A DNA stretch of 64,000 nt from NORP240 sp942492445 (GTDB taxonomy: Bacteria > Pseudomonadota > Gammaproteobacteria > Pseudomonadales > Pseudohongiellaceae), in contig CALOEW010000066.1 in the NCBI GenBank assembly GCA_942492445.1, positions 1-64,000 of the forward strand, in the 5' to 3' direction. Positions 44,975 to 53,975 of the stretch are shown piece after piece. The position numbers and the translations under genes are program-made. The number at the start of each line of letters is the position of its first letter. Within the stretch, counting starts at the first letter, position 1. The notes below the pieces were generated by a model. That model had not been told where the DNA came from and made no database searches. It worked only from the letters and a program-made list of their open reading frames with translations.

Positions 44975-46312
44975 TCAATACAGAGTCAGTTCGATTTCCT
45001 CCACAAACTCGCAATCACGGGTCATGGAGGGTCGGTGCAGACTGTGCCCCTGCACAAGATCCACGCCCGCATTCCATAGCAGCGGCAGATCGGAGAATTT
45101 TTCAATACCCGGTGCCATAATTTGAATTCCCTTGCGGTGCAGCCGGCAGGTCAGATCTGCCAGCTGCTGCTGACGTTCGGGGCTGGCACGCAGTTGTTGT
45201 AACTGCGACCGGTGAAGTTTCACCACATCAGGTTGGATGAGAGCCAGGTAGCGAAACGGATCCTCGACGGCGCCGAAGTGATTGATTCCCAGCCCCAGTT
45301 TTAACTCCCGGGCACACTGGCAGAAGCGACCCAGATGGTGCTGGGTGATCAGAATGTCCAGTTCGCTGACCTGTAGCACCAACCGGGCGTGCAGGCCTGC
45401 CGGCAGTCTGGCTGCCAGCCAGTCAAAAAATTCGGAGCTCACCAGTGAATTCTGGGAAATATTGACGCTGAGCTGACACTGCGGCCGGGTGTCGGTGGCC
45501 AGAGTCTCTATGGCCAGTTCTACCGCGCGCCGATCAAGCCTTTCACCCAGGGCGTTTTTCACGGCAGCATCCATGAACAGCCTTGCTGGCAGGCAGTTGT
45601 CGTTGTCGATAAGGGTCATTCTGGCTTCATAGCGGTGCAGGGATTCATTGCGAAAGCTGATTGTTCCCTGGAAGCACAGCCTGAAGCGGTCTTCGGACAG
45701 TGCCATTCCCAATCGGCGAGCGAGATCAGGACCCTGGTCGTGCGCCAGCTCCGGGGGTACTGTCAGCGCCGCCAGCTGACGTTGCCAGATATCGTGCCGG
45801 GCTCTGGCGAAGGCGACCAGAGCATTCGGTGTGTCGCCGTCGATTCTCACCGAGCCGATGTTGCAGGTCAGCGTCAACTGGGGAGGAACCAGATGGTTGA
45901 CCCGTGTTCGCAGCGCCTGGTGGATGGCTTCAGACAGATCCGGGAAATGGCGGCAGCCTTCATCCACAAGCAGCAGGGCGAACTCGTGATTCCTGCACCG
46001 GCAGAGCCAGGAATTGTCCGGAACGGTATCCTGCAACAGGCCGGCCAGCCTGGAAAGCAGAAGCCGGGCTTCGTCACTGCCTACCCAGGAAGAGATTTCG
46101 TAAAAGTTGGCTAGCTGCAACAGTACCAGCGTCACCGGAACCTGTTCGAATTCCTGCCGCTGAATGAGTCTGTCCAGACTGCCGCTGAAATGCTGCTGGG
46201 TCGCGAAGCCGGTCAGCTCATCGCGTTGCGAAGCGCGGTGAAGCTCTGTCGTTGCAAAGGGCTGGCCTACCGCCTGGCGAGCCTCCTGGAGATGCTGTGC
46301 TGAATTCGACAT
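44975..46312 (-). CDS. Degenerate GGDEF-EAL protein
   Basis: Cytoplasmic 445-residue protein with a diguanylate-cyclase-like and a phosphodiesterase-like domain, both lacking catalytic residues. The GGDEF position reads CRNHEF (residues 106-111). In the EAL domain the signature is YEARM (228-232), the DDFG motif reads NHFG (344-347), the KxD motif is KLH and the AEGVE motif is APGIE, while N284 (SVNIS) and Q421 (QGHS) remain. Enzymatic turnover of c-di-GMP is therefore unlikely; a c-di-GMP-binding or protein-interaction role, as in FimX or LapD, is more plausible. No membrane segment or signal is visible. It lies between the HAMP-type protein gene and epmB on the same strand. Confidence 0.85.
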   Translation of the reverse strand: MSNSAQHLQEARQAVGQPFATTELHRASQRDELTGFATQQHFSGSLDRLIQRQEFEQVPVTLVLLQLANFYEISSWVGSDEARLLLSRLAGLLQDTVPDNSWLCRCRNHEFALLLVDEGCRHFPDLSEAIHQALRTRVNHLVPPQLTLTCNIGSVRIDGDTPNALVAFARARHDIWQRQLAALTVPPELAHDQGPDLARRLGMALSEDRFRLCFQGTISFRNESLHRYEARMTLIDNDNCLPARLFMDAAVKNALGERLDRRAVELAIETLATDTRPQCQLSVNISQNSLVSSEFFDWLAARLPAGLHARLVLQVSELDILITQHHLGRFCQCARELKLGLGINHFGAVEDPFRYLALIQPDVVKLHRSQLQQLRASPERQQQLADLTCRLHRKGIQIMAPGIEKFSDLPLLWNAGVDLVQGHSLHRPSMTRDCEFVEEIELTLY

Positions 46313-46410
46313 TCCCTGTCCTTGAGATAGTCCGTTGTTTCCAGTCGCAGCCGGAGGCCGGCTGCGACTGAACTTGGCCGCATCCTGCGAGCCATGGGCA
46401 GACGAAGGCG

Positions 46411-47430
46411 TTACGCCAAGGTCAGCTTGGAGCCGGCGCCAGCCTGTTCCCTGGCCAGCCGGGGGACCAGATAACCCGGCAGTCGATCGCGCATCGACGC
46501 CACCAGCCGGCGTCCGTTTTCTTCGCTCACTTCGAAGTGCCTGACTCCCTGAACCGGATCCAGCAGGTGCAGATAGTAAGGTAGTACACCCAGCTGGAAA
46601 AGTCTTTCGCTGAGTTCGGTCAGGGCCGACAAACTGTCGTTAACTCCCTTCAAAAGTACGCTTTGATTGAGCAAAGTGATGCCATTTGCTGCTAACATGC
46701 GAATTGCCCCGGCCACGTCGGAATCCAGTTCGCGGGCGTGATTACAGTGCAGAACCAGCACCGGCCTGAGGCGGGTATGGGTCAACCACTGCAGCAGTGG
46801 GTCTGTGACCCGCTGAGGAATCACGATGGGCGTACGGGTGTGAATTCTCAGCCGCCGTATGTGAGGGATCCGGTCCAGCTCGCCGGTCAACCATGCCAGC
46901 TGACGGTCACTGGCAGCCAGCGGGTCCCCGCCGCTGTAGATGACTTCGGAAATTTCCTGGTCGTTCCGGATATAGTCGATGACGTCATGCCAGGCTGTGG
47001 TGCCCGGCGTGTTGCTCTGGTAGTCGAAATGGCGGCGGAAGCAATAACGGCAGTGTATGGCGCAATGGGGTGCCACGGTCAGCAGTACCCGGCCATGGTA
47101 TTTACGCAACAGGCCGGGCAGGGGATTGCAGTTGCGTTCATCAAGCGGGTCGGTTGCAGAGTCGTCGCCGATTCCGGGTAGCTCCCGGTCCAGAGGCAGC
47201 ACCTGGCGCAGCAATGGATCCTGCCAGTTACCTTTCTCAATGCGCCGGAGAAAAGGACGCGGTACCCGCAACGGGAATGCCTCCAGGACGCGTAAATCAA
47301 GGTTTTGCCCGGCCGGATCCAGTTCGAGAAAATTCAGCATTTCCTTTGGATCTGTCACCAGATCAGCTAATATCTGTTGCCATTTTTCAGGCCCATCGAT
47401 GTCCCGGATTTTTATGAGCGGATCTGACAT
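46411..47430 (-). CDS. epmB: EF-P lysine 2,3-aminomutase
   Basis: Radical SAM enzyme converting (S)-alpha-lysine to (R)-beta-lysine, the donor for EF-P modification. The 339-residue product has the cluster motif CAIHCRYCFRRHF (CX3CX2C), SGGDPLAASD and RLRIHTRTPIVIP, all as in E. coli EpmB (YjeK), and is shorter than catabolic lysine aminomutases. It is divergent from efp, with epmA after efp, so the genes for making and attaching beta-lysine and for its target lie together. Confidence 0.96.
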   Translation of the reverse strand: MSDPLIKIRDIDGPEKWQQILADLVTDPKEMLNFLELDPAGQNLDLRVLEAFPLRVPRPFLRRIEKGNWQDPLLRQVLPLDRELPGIGDDSATDPLDERNCNPLPGLLRKYHGRVLLTVAPHCAIHCRYCFRRHFDYQSNTPGTTAWHDVIDYIRNDQEISEVIYSGGDPLAASDRQLAWLTGELDRIPHIRRLRIHTRTPIVIPQRVTDPLLQWLTHTRLRPVLVLHCNHARELDSDVAGAIRMLAANGITLLNQSVLLKGVNDSLSALTELSERLFQLGVLPYYLHLLDPVQGVRHFEVSEENGRRLVASMRDRLPGYLVPRLAREQAGAGSKLTLA

Positions 47431-47508
47431 GAAAAAGGCCCCAAGCCTGGAAAGACAGGGATCATATCAATACAGTAAGTAATGCGTAATGGCTAGCGAG
47501 AGGAAATA

Positions 47509-48081
47509 ATGGCGACATATTCCACCAATGAATTCAAAGGCGGACTCAAGGTTCTGGTAGACGGCGAACCGTGTTCAATAATGGAAAACGAGGTGGTCAA
47601 GCCGGGCAAGGGACAGGCCTTCAACCGGGTCAGGTTCCGCAATCTGAAAACTGGCAGGGTTTGGGAGCGAACTTTCAAATCCGGTGAATCCATTGAAGCG
47701 GCAGATGTCATGGAGACAGACATGGAGTATCTGTACACGGACGGTGAATTCTGGCACTTCATGAAGACCGATGGCAGTTTTGAGCAGGTCGCCGTCGATC
47801 AGGCCGCCATTGCACAGGCCCTGAACTGGTTAAAGGAGCAGGAGGTCTACCAGGTAACCACCTGGAATGAGGAGGCCATTTCGGTCACGCCGCCCAATTT
47901 TGTGGAACTCGAGGTGGTGCAGACGGATCCGGGCCTCAAAGGTGACACCGCACAGGGCGGCACCAAACCTGCCACGCTCAGTTCCGGTGCCGTGGTGAAA
48001 GTGCCTTTGTTCGTCAACCAGGGTGACGTTCTGCGCGTCGACACCAGGACCAATGAATACCAGAACCGGGTCAATAAATAG
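47509..48081 (+). CDS. efp: Elongation factor P
   Basis: tRNA-shaped translation factor that relieves ribosome stalling at polyproline stretches. Three beta-barrel domains in 190 residues; the loop KPGKGQAF places Lys 34 for beta-lysylation by EpmA, consistent with the neighbouring epmA and epmB genes. ATG 47509 follows GAGAGGAAATA. No arginine-type (EarP) EF-P features: the loop has lysine, not arginine. It is divergent from epmB and 29 bp upstream of epmA. Confidence 0.97.
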   Translation: MATYSTNEFKGGLKVLVDGEPCSIMENEVVKPGKGQAFNRVRFRNLKTGRVWERTFKSGESIEAADVMETDMEYLYTDGEFWHFMKTDGSFEQVAVDQAAIAQALNWLKEQEVYQVTTWNEEAISVTPPNFVELEVVQTDPGLKGDTAQGGTKPATLSSGAVVKVPLFVNQGDVLRVDTRTNEYQNRVNK

Positions 48082-48110
48082 CCCGGGTAGCCCCGAAGGT
48101 TGACCGGCGA

Positions 48111-49037
48111 ATGTCCGCCAACATCAGGCCACTACAAGCGCGAGCCAGGCTGCTGGCACAGGTTCGCGGGTTTTTCCGGGGGCGCCGGATCCTGGAAGTT
48201 GAGACTCCCCTGTTGTGCCCGACTACAGCCACTGATCCGCATCTTGACTCCATGGCGTTGACTTGCGTCCAGCCCGGGAGTCAACTGGAACATTTTCTGC
48301 AGACATCGCCGGAGTTTGCCATGAAAAAGTTACTGGCCGCTGGCAGTGGTTCCATCTTCCAGGTTTGCAAGGCTTTTCGGCTCGAAGAACGCAGCCGGCG
48401 TCACAATCCGGAATTCACCATGCTGGAATGGTACCGAACCGGTTTCGATGACCGACAGCTCATGGACGAAGTAGCGGAACTGGTTGGTACGGTTACCGGT
48501 CGACCCGCCCCGATTCGGCTTTCTTACCGGGAGCTGTTTCTACAGCACCTTGATCTTGACCCTCATGCCTGCGGTACGTCAGATCTGCTGGATGCCGCCC
48601 GGCGGCAGCTGGAATTCGACGCCGCGGGATACAGCCGGGACGACCTGCTCCATCTGCTGCTGGCCCAGGTCCTGGAACCGGCCATGGCAGAAGACTGTTT
48701 CGTGTATGATTTCCCCGCCAGCCTGGCGGCCCTGGCCAGGATCACGACTGACCGGAGAGGTACCCCGGTTGCCCGCCGCTTCGAATTGTTCATGGACGGA
48801 ATGGAAATTGCCAACGGGTACTGGGAGTTGACAGACCCCGAAGAGCAGCGGCGTCGTTTTGTGCGGGATCTTGAGCAGCGCCGGCGTCTGCAGCGGAAAG
48901 AATTGCCCCTGGACCAGGAATTGCTGGAGGCGCTGGAATCCGGATTGCCGGATTGTGCCGGGGTGGCATTGGGACTCGATCGCCTGCTGATGCTCGTGGT
49001 TGGTGCCGACTCACTGGAAGAGGTGCTCAGTTTCTGA
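48111..49037 (+). CDS. epmA: EF-P--(R)-beta-lysine ligase
   Basis: Truncated class II lysyl-tRNA synthetase homologue (GenX/PoxA) that attaches beta-lysine to EF-P Lys 34. The 308-residue protein has only the catalytic core: motif 1 near ILEVETPLL, motif 2 FRLEERSRRHNPEFTMLEWY, and motif 3 GVALGLDRLLML; the tRNA-anticodon domain is absent, as in EpmA. It follows efp by 29 bp and is probably cotranscribed. The EpmC hydroxylase gene is not in the window. Confidence 0.96.
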   Translation: MSANIRPLQARARLLAQVRGFFRGRRILEVETPLLCPTTATDPHLDSMALTCVQPGSQLEHFLQTSPEFAMKKLLAAGSGSIFQVCKAFRLEERSRRHNPEFTMLEWYRTGFDDRQLMDEVAELVGTVTGRPAPIRLSYRELFLQHLDLDPHACGTSDLLDAARRQLEFDAAGYSRDDLLHLLLAQVLEPAMAEDCFVYDFPASLAALARITTDRRGTPVARRFELFMDGMEIANGYWELTDPEEQRRRFVRDLEQRRRLQRKELPLDQELLEALESGLPDCAGVALGLDRLLMLVVGADSLEEVLSF

Positions 49038-49061
49038 CCCCACCGGCGCGGCGATTGCTTT

Positions 49062-49565
49062 TCATCCCGGGGCCCAGCGGTCTGCATCCAGGCCGGAGGT
49101 GAGCCTGTGTTTGTTCCCGCTGAAGGAATTGAAAAGTGCCCGGTGTGCTGCCAGGGAACAGGTGTCGGAGCGTAAGGGGTAATCCCGGATCCACTGGAGC
49201 AGCATGGCAAGGTTGCGGTTCTGGGCCGCTGCGCTTGAATACTTGTGTGGTTCGAAGGGCCGGCGTCTGGCATTGGCCACGCATTCAGTTTCAGCAACGT
49301 TCAGAAATACCAGATGCTCCGCCTCCGTCACCAGCAGTTCGAGCAGATCGGCATAACACCCTTCCACCACCCAGGCCTGATTGGCCCGGACAAACCCGCC
49401 AAGCTGGTCAGCGGAGTCTTCGAGGGGGCGGCGGCGAGGCGATTCACCAGGCAGCCAGGCCAGGGTATCCAGGTCGAGGTGAGCGAGGTCCAGCTGTTGG
49501 CTCAGCCGCCTGGCCAGAGTCGTCTTTCCGGATCCGGAATTTCCAACTACCAGAATTTTCGTCAT
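49062..49565 (-). CDS. P-loop NTPase, adenylate-kinase-like
   Basis: Small cytoplasmic nucleotide-binding protein of 167 residues, function unknown. Walker A is GNSGSGKTT (residues 8-16), followed by DLDTLAWLPG as in FlaR/topology-modulation type kinases; further features are an arginine-rich lid (ANARRRPFEPHKYSS). ATG 49565 is the first residue of the typical MTKILVVGNSGSGK start. It is convergent with epmA, 24 bp apart, and divergent from icd. Confidence 0.85.
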   Translation of the reverse strand: MTKILVVGNSGSGKTTLARRLSQQLDLAHLDLDTLAWLPGESPRRRPLEDSADQLGGFVRANQAWVVEGCYADLLELLVTEAEHLVFLNVAETECVANARRRPFEPHKYSSAAAQNRNLAMLLQWIRDYPLRSDTCSLAAHRALFNSFSGNKHRLTSGLDADRWAPG

Positions 49566-49614
49566 GGCTGTTGCGTCGCCTTTCCAGTTGACAGCGGAAG
49601 CGTCCTGGCTCCGA

Positions 49615-49645
49615 TTGTTACGGAAGCCGTTGAATGGGCTATAAT
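49615..49645 (+). promoter_or_regulatory. Candidate icd promoter
   Basis: Perfect -10 TATAAT at 49640-49645, with TTGTTA at 49615-49620 (19-bp spacer) as a possible -35. It lies 100 bp upstream of the icd start. The -10 is convincing; the long spacer weakens the -35. Confidence 0.5.
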
Positions 49646-49744
49646 ACGCGACCCCGACGGGCAGGGACAGCTGCCAACGCCCGTTTCTGAGGGCTTACAG
49701 CACGATGATCAGCATCATTCAGCAACAAGAAAACAGGAAGCAAC

Positions 49745-51973
49745 ATGTCAGACCAGAAACCAGCCATCATCTACACGGAAACCGACGAGGCCCCAGCACT
49801 GGCCACTTATTCTTTACTGCCGATTATCCAGGCTTTCGCCAGTGTGTCTGACATCAATGTGGAAACCCGCGATATTTCCCTGTCCGGTCGTATTATCGCC
49901 AACTTTCCAGACTACCTGAACCCGGAGCAGCGCATCGGCGATGCGCTGGCAGAACTGGGCGAGATGACGCAGGATCCCCAGGCCAACATTATCAAATTAC
50001 CGAACATCAGTGCCTCGTTTCCACAGATTAAAGCCGCCATCAAGGAGTTGCAGGAACAGGGCTACAAGCTGCCGGAATATCCGGAAGAACCTAAAACCGA
50101 CGAAGAGAAAGACATCAAGGCCCGCTACGACCGGGTCAAGGGCAGTGCGGTCAATCCGGTCCTGCGCGAGGGTAACTCCGATCGCCGGGCACCCGCTTCG
50201 GTCAAGGCTTATGCCCGTAAGAACCCTCATTCCATGGGCGCCTGGTCGAGGGATTCCAGAAGCCATGTGGCACACATGGAGTCGGGCGACTTTTACGGCA
50301 GTGAAAAGTCAGTCACCCTGCCCGCGGCTACCGAAGTAAGAATCCGCTTTACCGCCGCGGACGGTCAGCAGACCGAGTTAAAAAGCAGCCTCTCCCTGAA
50401 GGCGGGTGAGGTCATCGATGCTTCGGTTATGAGCCGGAAGCAGCTGCAGGATTTCCTGGCCCGTGAAATCGATTCTGCCAAACAGCAGGGTGTGTTGTTT
50501 TCCCTGCACATGAAGGCAACCATGATGAAAGTGTCTGATCCGATTATTTTCGGGCAGGCCGTGAAGGTTTACTACAGCGATGTGTTTCAAAAGCACAGCG
50601 CGCTGTTCGAACAGCTGGGTGTCGATGCCAACAATGGCATCGGTGACGTCTATGCCAAAATAGCCAGTCTGCCGGAGGACCGTCAGGCCGAGATCAGGTC
50701 AGATATTGAAGCAGTTTACGAGACCCGCCCGCCGATGGCCATGGTGGATTCCGATCGCGGTATCACCAATCTGCATGTGCCCAGTGACATCATAATCGAT
50801 GCTTCCATGCCTGCCATGATCCGGACCTCCGGTCAGATGTGGGGGCCGGATGGCAAGCAGCATGACACCAAGGCGGTAATACCGGATCGGTGCTACGCCG
50901 GTATTTATCACCAGGTTATCGAGTTCTGTAAGAAAAACGGCGCTTTTGATCCAACGACCATGGGTAGCGTTCCCAATGTGGGGCTGATGGCCCAGAAAGC
51001 CGAAGAGTACGGCTCCCATGACAAGACTTTTCAGCTGCCCGCCGACGGTAAGGTCAGCGTCATTGATTCCTCAGGGAAAACCCTTCTGGAACATGAAGTT
51101 CAGAAGGGAGACATCTGGCGCATGTGCCAGACCAAGGATGCTCCCATTCAGGACTGGGTTAAACTGGCGGTCAATCGCGCCCGCGCGACCGGTGTGCCGG
51201 CGGTATTCTGGTTGGACAGGGATCGTGCCCACGATGCGCAACTGATCGAAAAAGTAAACACTTACCTTCCCGGGCACGATACCAGTGGGCTGGACATTCA
51301 TATCATGGCCCCGGTGGATGCCATGCTGTTTTCGCTGGAACGGATCAAGGATGGCAAGGACACCATATCAGTAACCGGCAATGTGCTGCGGGACTACCTG
51401 ACCGACCTGTTCCCGATCCTGGAATTGGGCACCAGCGCCAAAATGTTGTCGATAGTTCCGTTGATGGCTGGCGGTGGCCTGTTCGAAACCGGCGCCGGAG
51501 GCTCAGCACCCAAACATGTTCAGCAGTTCGTAAAGGAAAACCATCTGCGCTGGGATTCGTTGGGTGAATTTCTGGCCCTTGCCGCATCCCTGGAGCATTT
51601 CTCCAATGTTACCGGTAATGCCCGGGCGAAAATTCTGGCTACGGCTCTGGACAAGGCTACCGAACAGTTTCTCTACAACAATAAATCCCCGTCCCGTAAG
51701 GTGAAGGAGCTGGATAACAGGGGAAGCCACTTTTTCCTGGCTCTGTACTGGGCTCAGGCACTGGCCACACAGACTGACGATGGCGGCCTGGCACAGCGCT
51801 TTGCTCCCCTGGCCCGGACCCTGGCGGAAAACGAACAGAAGATTGTCGGGGAACTGAACGGGGCCCAGGGTGTCGCCGTGGACATCGGCGGTTATTACCG
51901 TCCCGATGCCGGCAAATGTTCGACCACCATGCGTCCGAGCCCGACACTGAACACCGCATTGGCGAGCCTTTGA
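49745..51973 (+). CDS. icd: Isocitrate dehydrogenase, NADP-dependent, monomeric
   Basis: TCA cycle enzyme making 2-oxoglutarate and NADPH. At 742 residues and with the sequence IIYTETDEAPALATYSLLPI, LREGNSDRRAP, KNPHSMGAWSRDSRSHVAHM and GSAPKHVQQF it is the monomeric IDH-II type known from Azotobacter, Vibrio and other gammaproteobacteria, not the E. coli dimeric form. It stands alone with its own candidate promoter and a strong hairpin behind it, indicating a monocistronic gene. Confidence 0.97.
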   Translation: MSDQKPAIIYTETDEAPALATYSLLPIIQAFASVSDINVETRDISLSGRIIANFPDYLNPEQRIGDALAELGEMTQDPQANIIKLPNISASFPQIKAAIKELQEQGYKLPEYPEEPKTDEEKDIKARYDRVKGSAVNPVLREGNSDRRAPASVKAYARKNPHSMGAWSRDSRSHVAHMESGDFYGSEKSVTLPAATEVRIRFTAADGQQTELKSSLSLKAGEVIDASVMSRKQLQDFLAREIDSAKQQGVLFSLHMKATMMKVSDPIIFGQAVKVYYSDVFQKHSALFEQLGVDANNGIGDVYAKIASLPEDRQAEIRSDIEAVYETRPPMAMVDSDRGITNLHVPSDIIIDASMPAMIRTSGQMWGPDGKQHDTKAVIPDRCYAGIYHQVIEFCKKNGAFDPTTMGSVPNVGLMAQKAEEYGSHDKTFQLPADGKVSVIDSSGKTLLEHEVQKGDIWRMCQTKDAPIQDWVKLAVNRARATGVPAVFWLDRDRAHDAQLIEKVNTYLPGHDTSGLDIHIMAPVDAMLFSLERIKDGKDTISVTGNVLRDYLTDLFPILELGTSAKMLSIVPLMAGGGLFETGAGGSAPKHVQQFVKENHLRWDSLGEFLALAASLEHFSNVTGNARAKILATALDKATEQFLYNNKSPSRKVKELDNRGSHFFLALYWAQALATQTDDGGLAQRFAPLARTLAENEQKIVGELNGAQGVAVDIGGYYRPDAGKCSTTMRPSPTLNTALASL

Positions 51974-51987
51974 AAATCGATCAGCGC

Positions 51988-52028
51988 TTCTCCAGCCCGG
52001 GGTAATCCCGCTGAACCGGGCTGGAGAA
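51988..52028 (+). terminator. Hairpin downstream of icd
   Basis: TTCTCCAGCCCGG (51988-52000) and CCGGGCTGGAGAA (52016-52028) form a perfect 13-bp stem with a 15-nt loop, starting 15 bp after the icd stop codon. There is no T-run, so the terminator could be factor-assisted, or the hairpin may protect the mRNA end. Confidence 0.6.
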
Positions 52029-52267
52029 CCGGCCTGATATTGATAACTGATTATTAGAATTGTGCAGGAATCGTCAAGTTCCGGGCATTGTAGCTCTGCC
52101 CCGTGCGGGGAGTCGTCGCTGTTCCTGCCCGGTTACCGGATCAGCTGGTATGCGTTAAGATGCTGATATCCGGAACTAAATCAGTGGTAATAAACGCCGG
52201 AATACTGGTTGAAAAGCTGACCGCAAAAATTTAACCGGGTTTTCCGAGTTTTCAGGGAGAAATTTAC

Positions 52268-52361
52268 TGTTAGAATGGGTCTAATGCCGTTTGAAATTCT
52301 TAAACTGAGGTAATGTCGCCGGAAAAGATTTCCGGGCTGGACTGACTGTCAACGAGTCCAG
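52268..52361 (+). promoter_or_regulatory. Extended -10 promoter and two stem-loops before the cytochrome c gene
   Basis: TGTTAGAAT (52268-52276) is a good extended -10. Between it and the ribosome binding site are two adjacent perfect 7-bp stems: CCGGAAA/TTTCCGG (52319-52335, 3-nt loop) and CTGGACT/AGTCCAG (52337-52361, 11-nt loop). The second ends 20 nt before AGAGGAG. The rest of the 52029-52267 gap shows nothing recognisable. This looks like a structured leader, but no known riboswitch was recognised. Confidence 0.45.
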
Positions 52362-52393
52362 GTAGATTAAACCTTGTGGAAGAGGAGATTTAC

Positions 52394-53830
52394 GTGCGAA
52401 TTCCATCATTGATTCAAAACTGCCTGTATCTGGTTTTCCTGGTTCTGGTGCTGACACCATCGACATGGGCTCAGGAAGTCACTTTTCACCGGGATATCGA
52501 GCCCATTCTGCAGCGCAGCTGCCAGACCTGTCACCGGGAAGGTGGCGTGGCCCCCATGCCGCTGGTCACCTATGAACAGGTTGCTCCCTATGCGGGATTG
52601 ATCGAATACAAGACCGCACTGCGCGACCGCGCCGGTGCCATGCCACCCTGGTATGTTGAGAAAAACGTTGGTATCCAGCAGTTCAAGAACGATCCTTCCC
52701 TGAGTGACGAGGAGATTGCTGCCATTTCCACCTGGGCACGCACCGGCACACCGGCAGGTGACCCGGCCGACGCCCCGGCTCCGCTTTCCTTCGATGACAG
52801 CATCAAGTGGAAACTGGGTGAGCCGGATCTGGTGACGAGCACTGCCGATTTCTACATGGAAGGTGGCCGGCCGGATTGGTGGGGCGAGCTTGAGAGTGTT
52901 CCCACAGGAATGACCGAGGATCGCTATGTGAAATCGGTCGAGATAATCGAGGTCAACGATGTACCCTCGGGCGGCGGTGCTCGGGAAACCGTGGGCGGTC
53001 GTTACATATTCCACCACATGATCTGGCGCACTGAGGTACTGGACGAGGATGGTCGCGCAATTCCGGGCGAAGCCGTTTCCTGGCCGGTACACGAAGTAGG
53101 CCGCAACGGCGACCTGTTCGATCCGGACGCCGGTCCGCTGCTGAAGGCAAACACGGCATTCTTCACCGATTCGGTCCACATGCATTCCAATGGCCGCGAT
53201 ACCACCGGTCACCTGGAGATCGGGTTCACTTTTCACCCCAGGGACTACGAACCCAAGTACGAAAGCAGCATCAGTATCCAGGGCAACGGTGTGGATATCA
53301 GCGTCGAAGGCAACGCCAAGGGCCAGGAGCTCCATGCTTACAAGGTGCTGACCGAGCACACCAAGGTCATAACCTTCGAACCGCACCTCCATGCTCCTGG
53401 CGAGCGCATGTGCCTGCAGGCGATATGGGGATTCTCAGTCGAAACCCTTTCCTGCGTGGGTTACGACCACAACTGGGTGCGCGGTTATCCTTTCGCTGAC
53501 GATTACACACCGTTACTGCCCAAGGGCACTATTCTGCACATTACCGGGTACTTCAATAACACCGAAGAAAACCCCAATGTGCCTGACCCCCGCAACTGGC
53601 AGGGCTCCGGCAACCGATCTGTGACCAATATGTTCATCGATCTGGGAATCCGGGTAACCATGACTGACGAGCAGTTCATGGAGGAAATGGGGCAGCGTCG
53701 CCAGCGCCGGAACCTGGGTCCCAATGACCATGTTATTGGTTGTCCCCTGTGCCTGACACCGATCGTGTGGCCGGTTGAAGCAACCAGCAGCACCAGCGAT
53801 GCACTGGACGATGATGTGGCGGGGCTCTGA
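52394..53830 (+). CDS. Secreted cytochrome c with copper monooxygenase (PHM)-like domain
   Basis: 478-residue exported protein. Start GTG 52394 is placed by AGAGGAG six bases upstream; a further GTG at 52376 precedes that site. Signal peptide ends near TWAQ (27). A c-type cytochrome domain has CQTCH (43-47) and a possible axial Met in GAMPPW. The rest resembles peptidylglycine hydroxylating monooxygenase-like copper enzymes: FHHM (207-209), HMH (262-264), HLH (331-333) and Met 339 are spaced like the CuA and CuB ligands. A CPLC pair (450-453) ends it. Substrate unknown; electrons may reach copper through the attached heme. First of four secreted-protein genes. Confidence 0.72.
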   Translation: MRIPSLIQNCLYLVFLVLVLTPSTWAQEVTFHRDIEPILQRSCQTCHREGGVAPMPLVTYEQVAPYAGLIEYKTALRDRAGAMPPWYVEKNVGIQQFKNDPSLSDEEIAAISTWARTGTPAGDPADAPAPLSFDDSIKWKLGEPDLVTSTADFYMEGGRPDWWGELESVPTGMTEDRYVKSVEIIEVNDVPSGGGARETVGGRYIFHHMIWRTEVLDEDGRAIPGEAVSWPVHEVGRNGDLFDPDAGPLLKANTAFFTDSVHMHSNGRDTTGHLEIGFTFHPRDYEPKYESSISIQGNGVDISVEGNAKGQELHAYKVLTEHTKVITFEPHLHAPGERMCLQAIWGFSVETLSCVGYDHNWVRGYPFADDYTPLLPKGTILHITGYFNNTEENPNVPDPRNWQGSGNRSVTNMFIDLGIRVTMTDEQFMEEMGQRRQRRNLGPNDHVIGCPLCLTPIVWPVEATSSTSDALDDDVAGL

Positions 53831-53975
53831 CCGGCGCGCCGGTCCCCGCCCTGCCGCTGAATCGATCTTCTGGCCCACGGTGAAGCCCGCCGGCCGGCTA
53901 GCAGCGCCGTCAACGGGTTTTTCGGAAAGCGGAGATTCCCCGTTGAGATCAACCGGAAAAGACGAGTAGTTAGTT

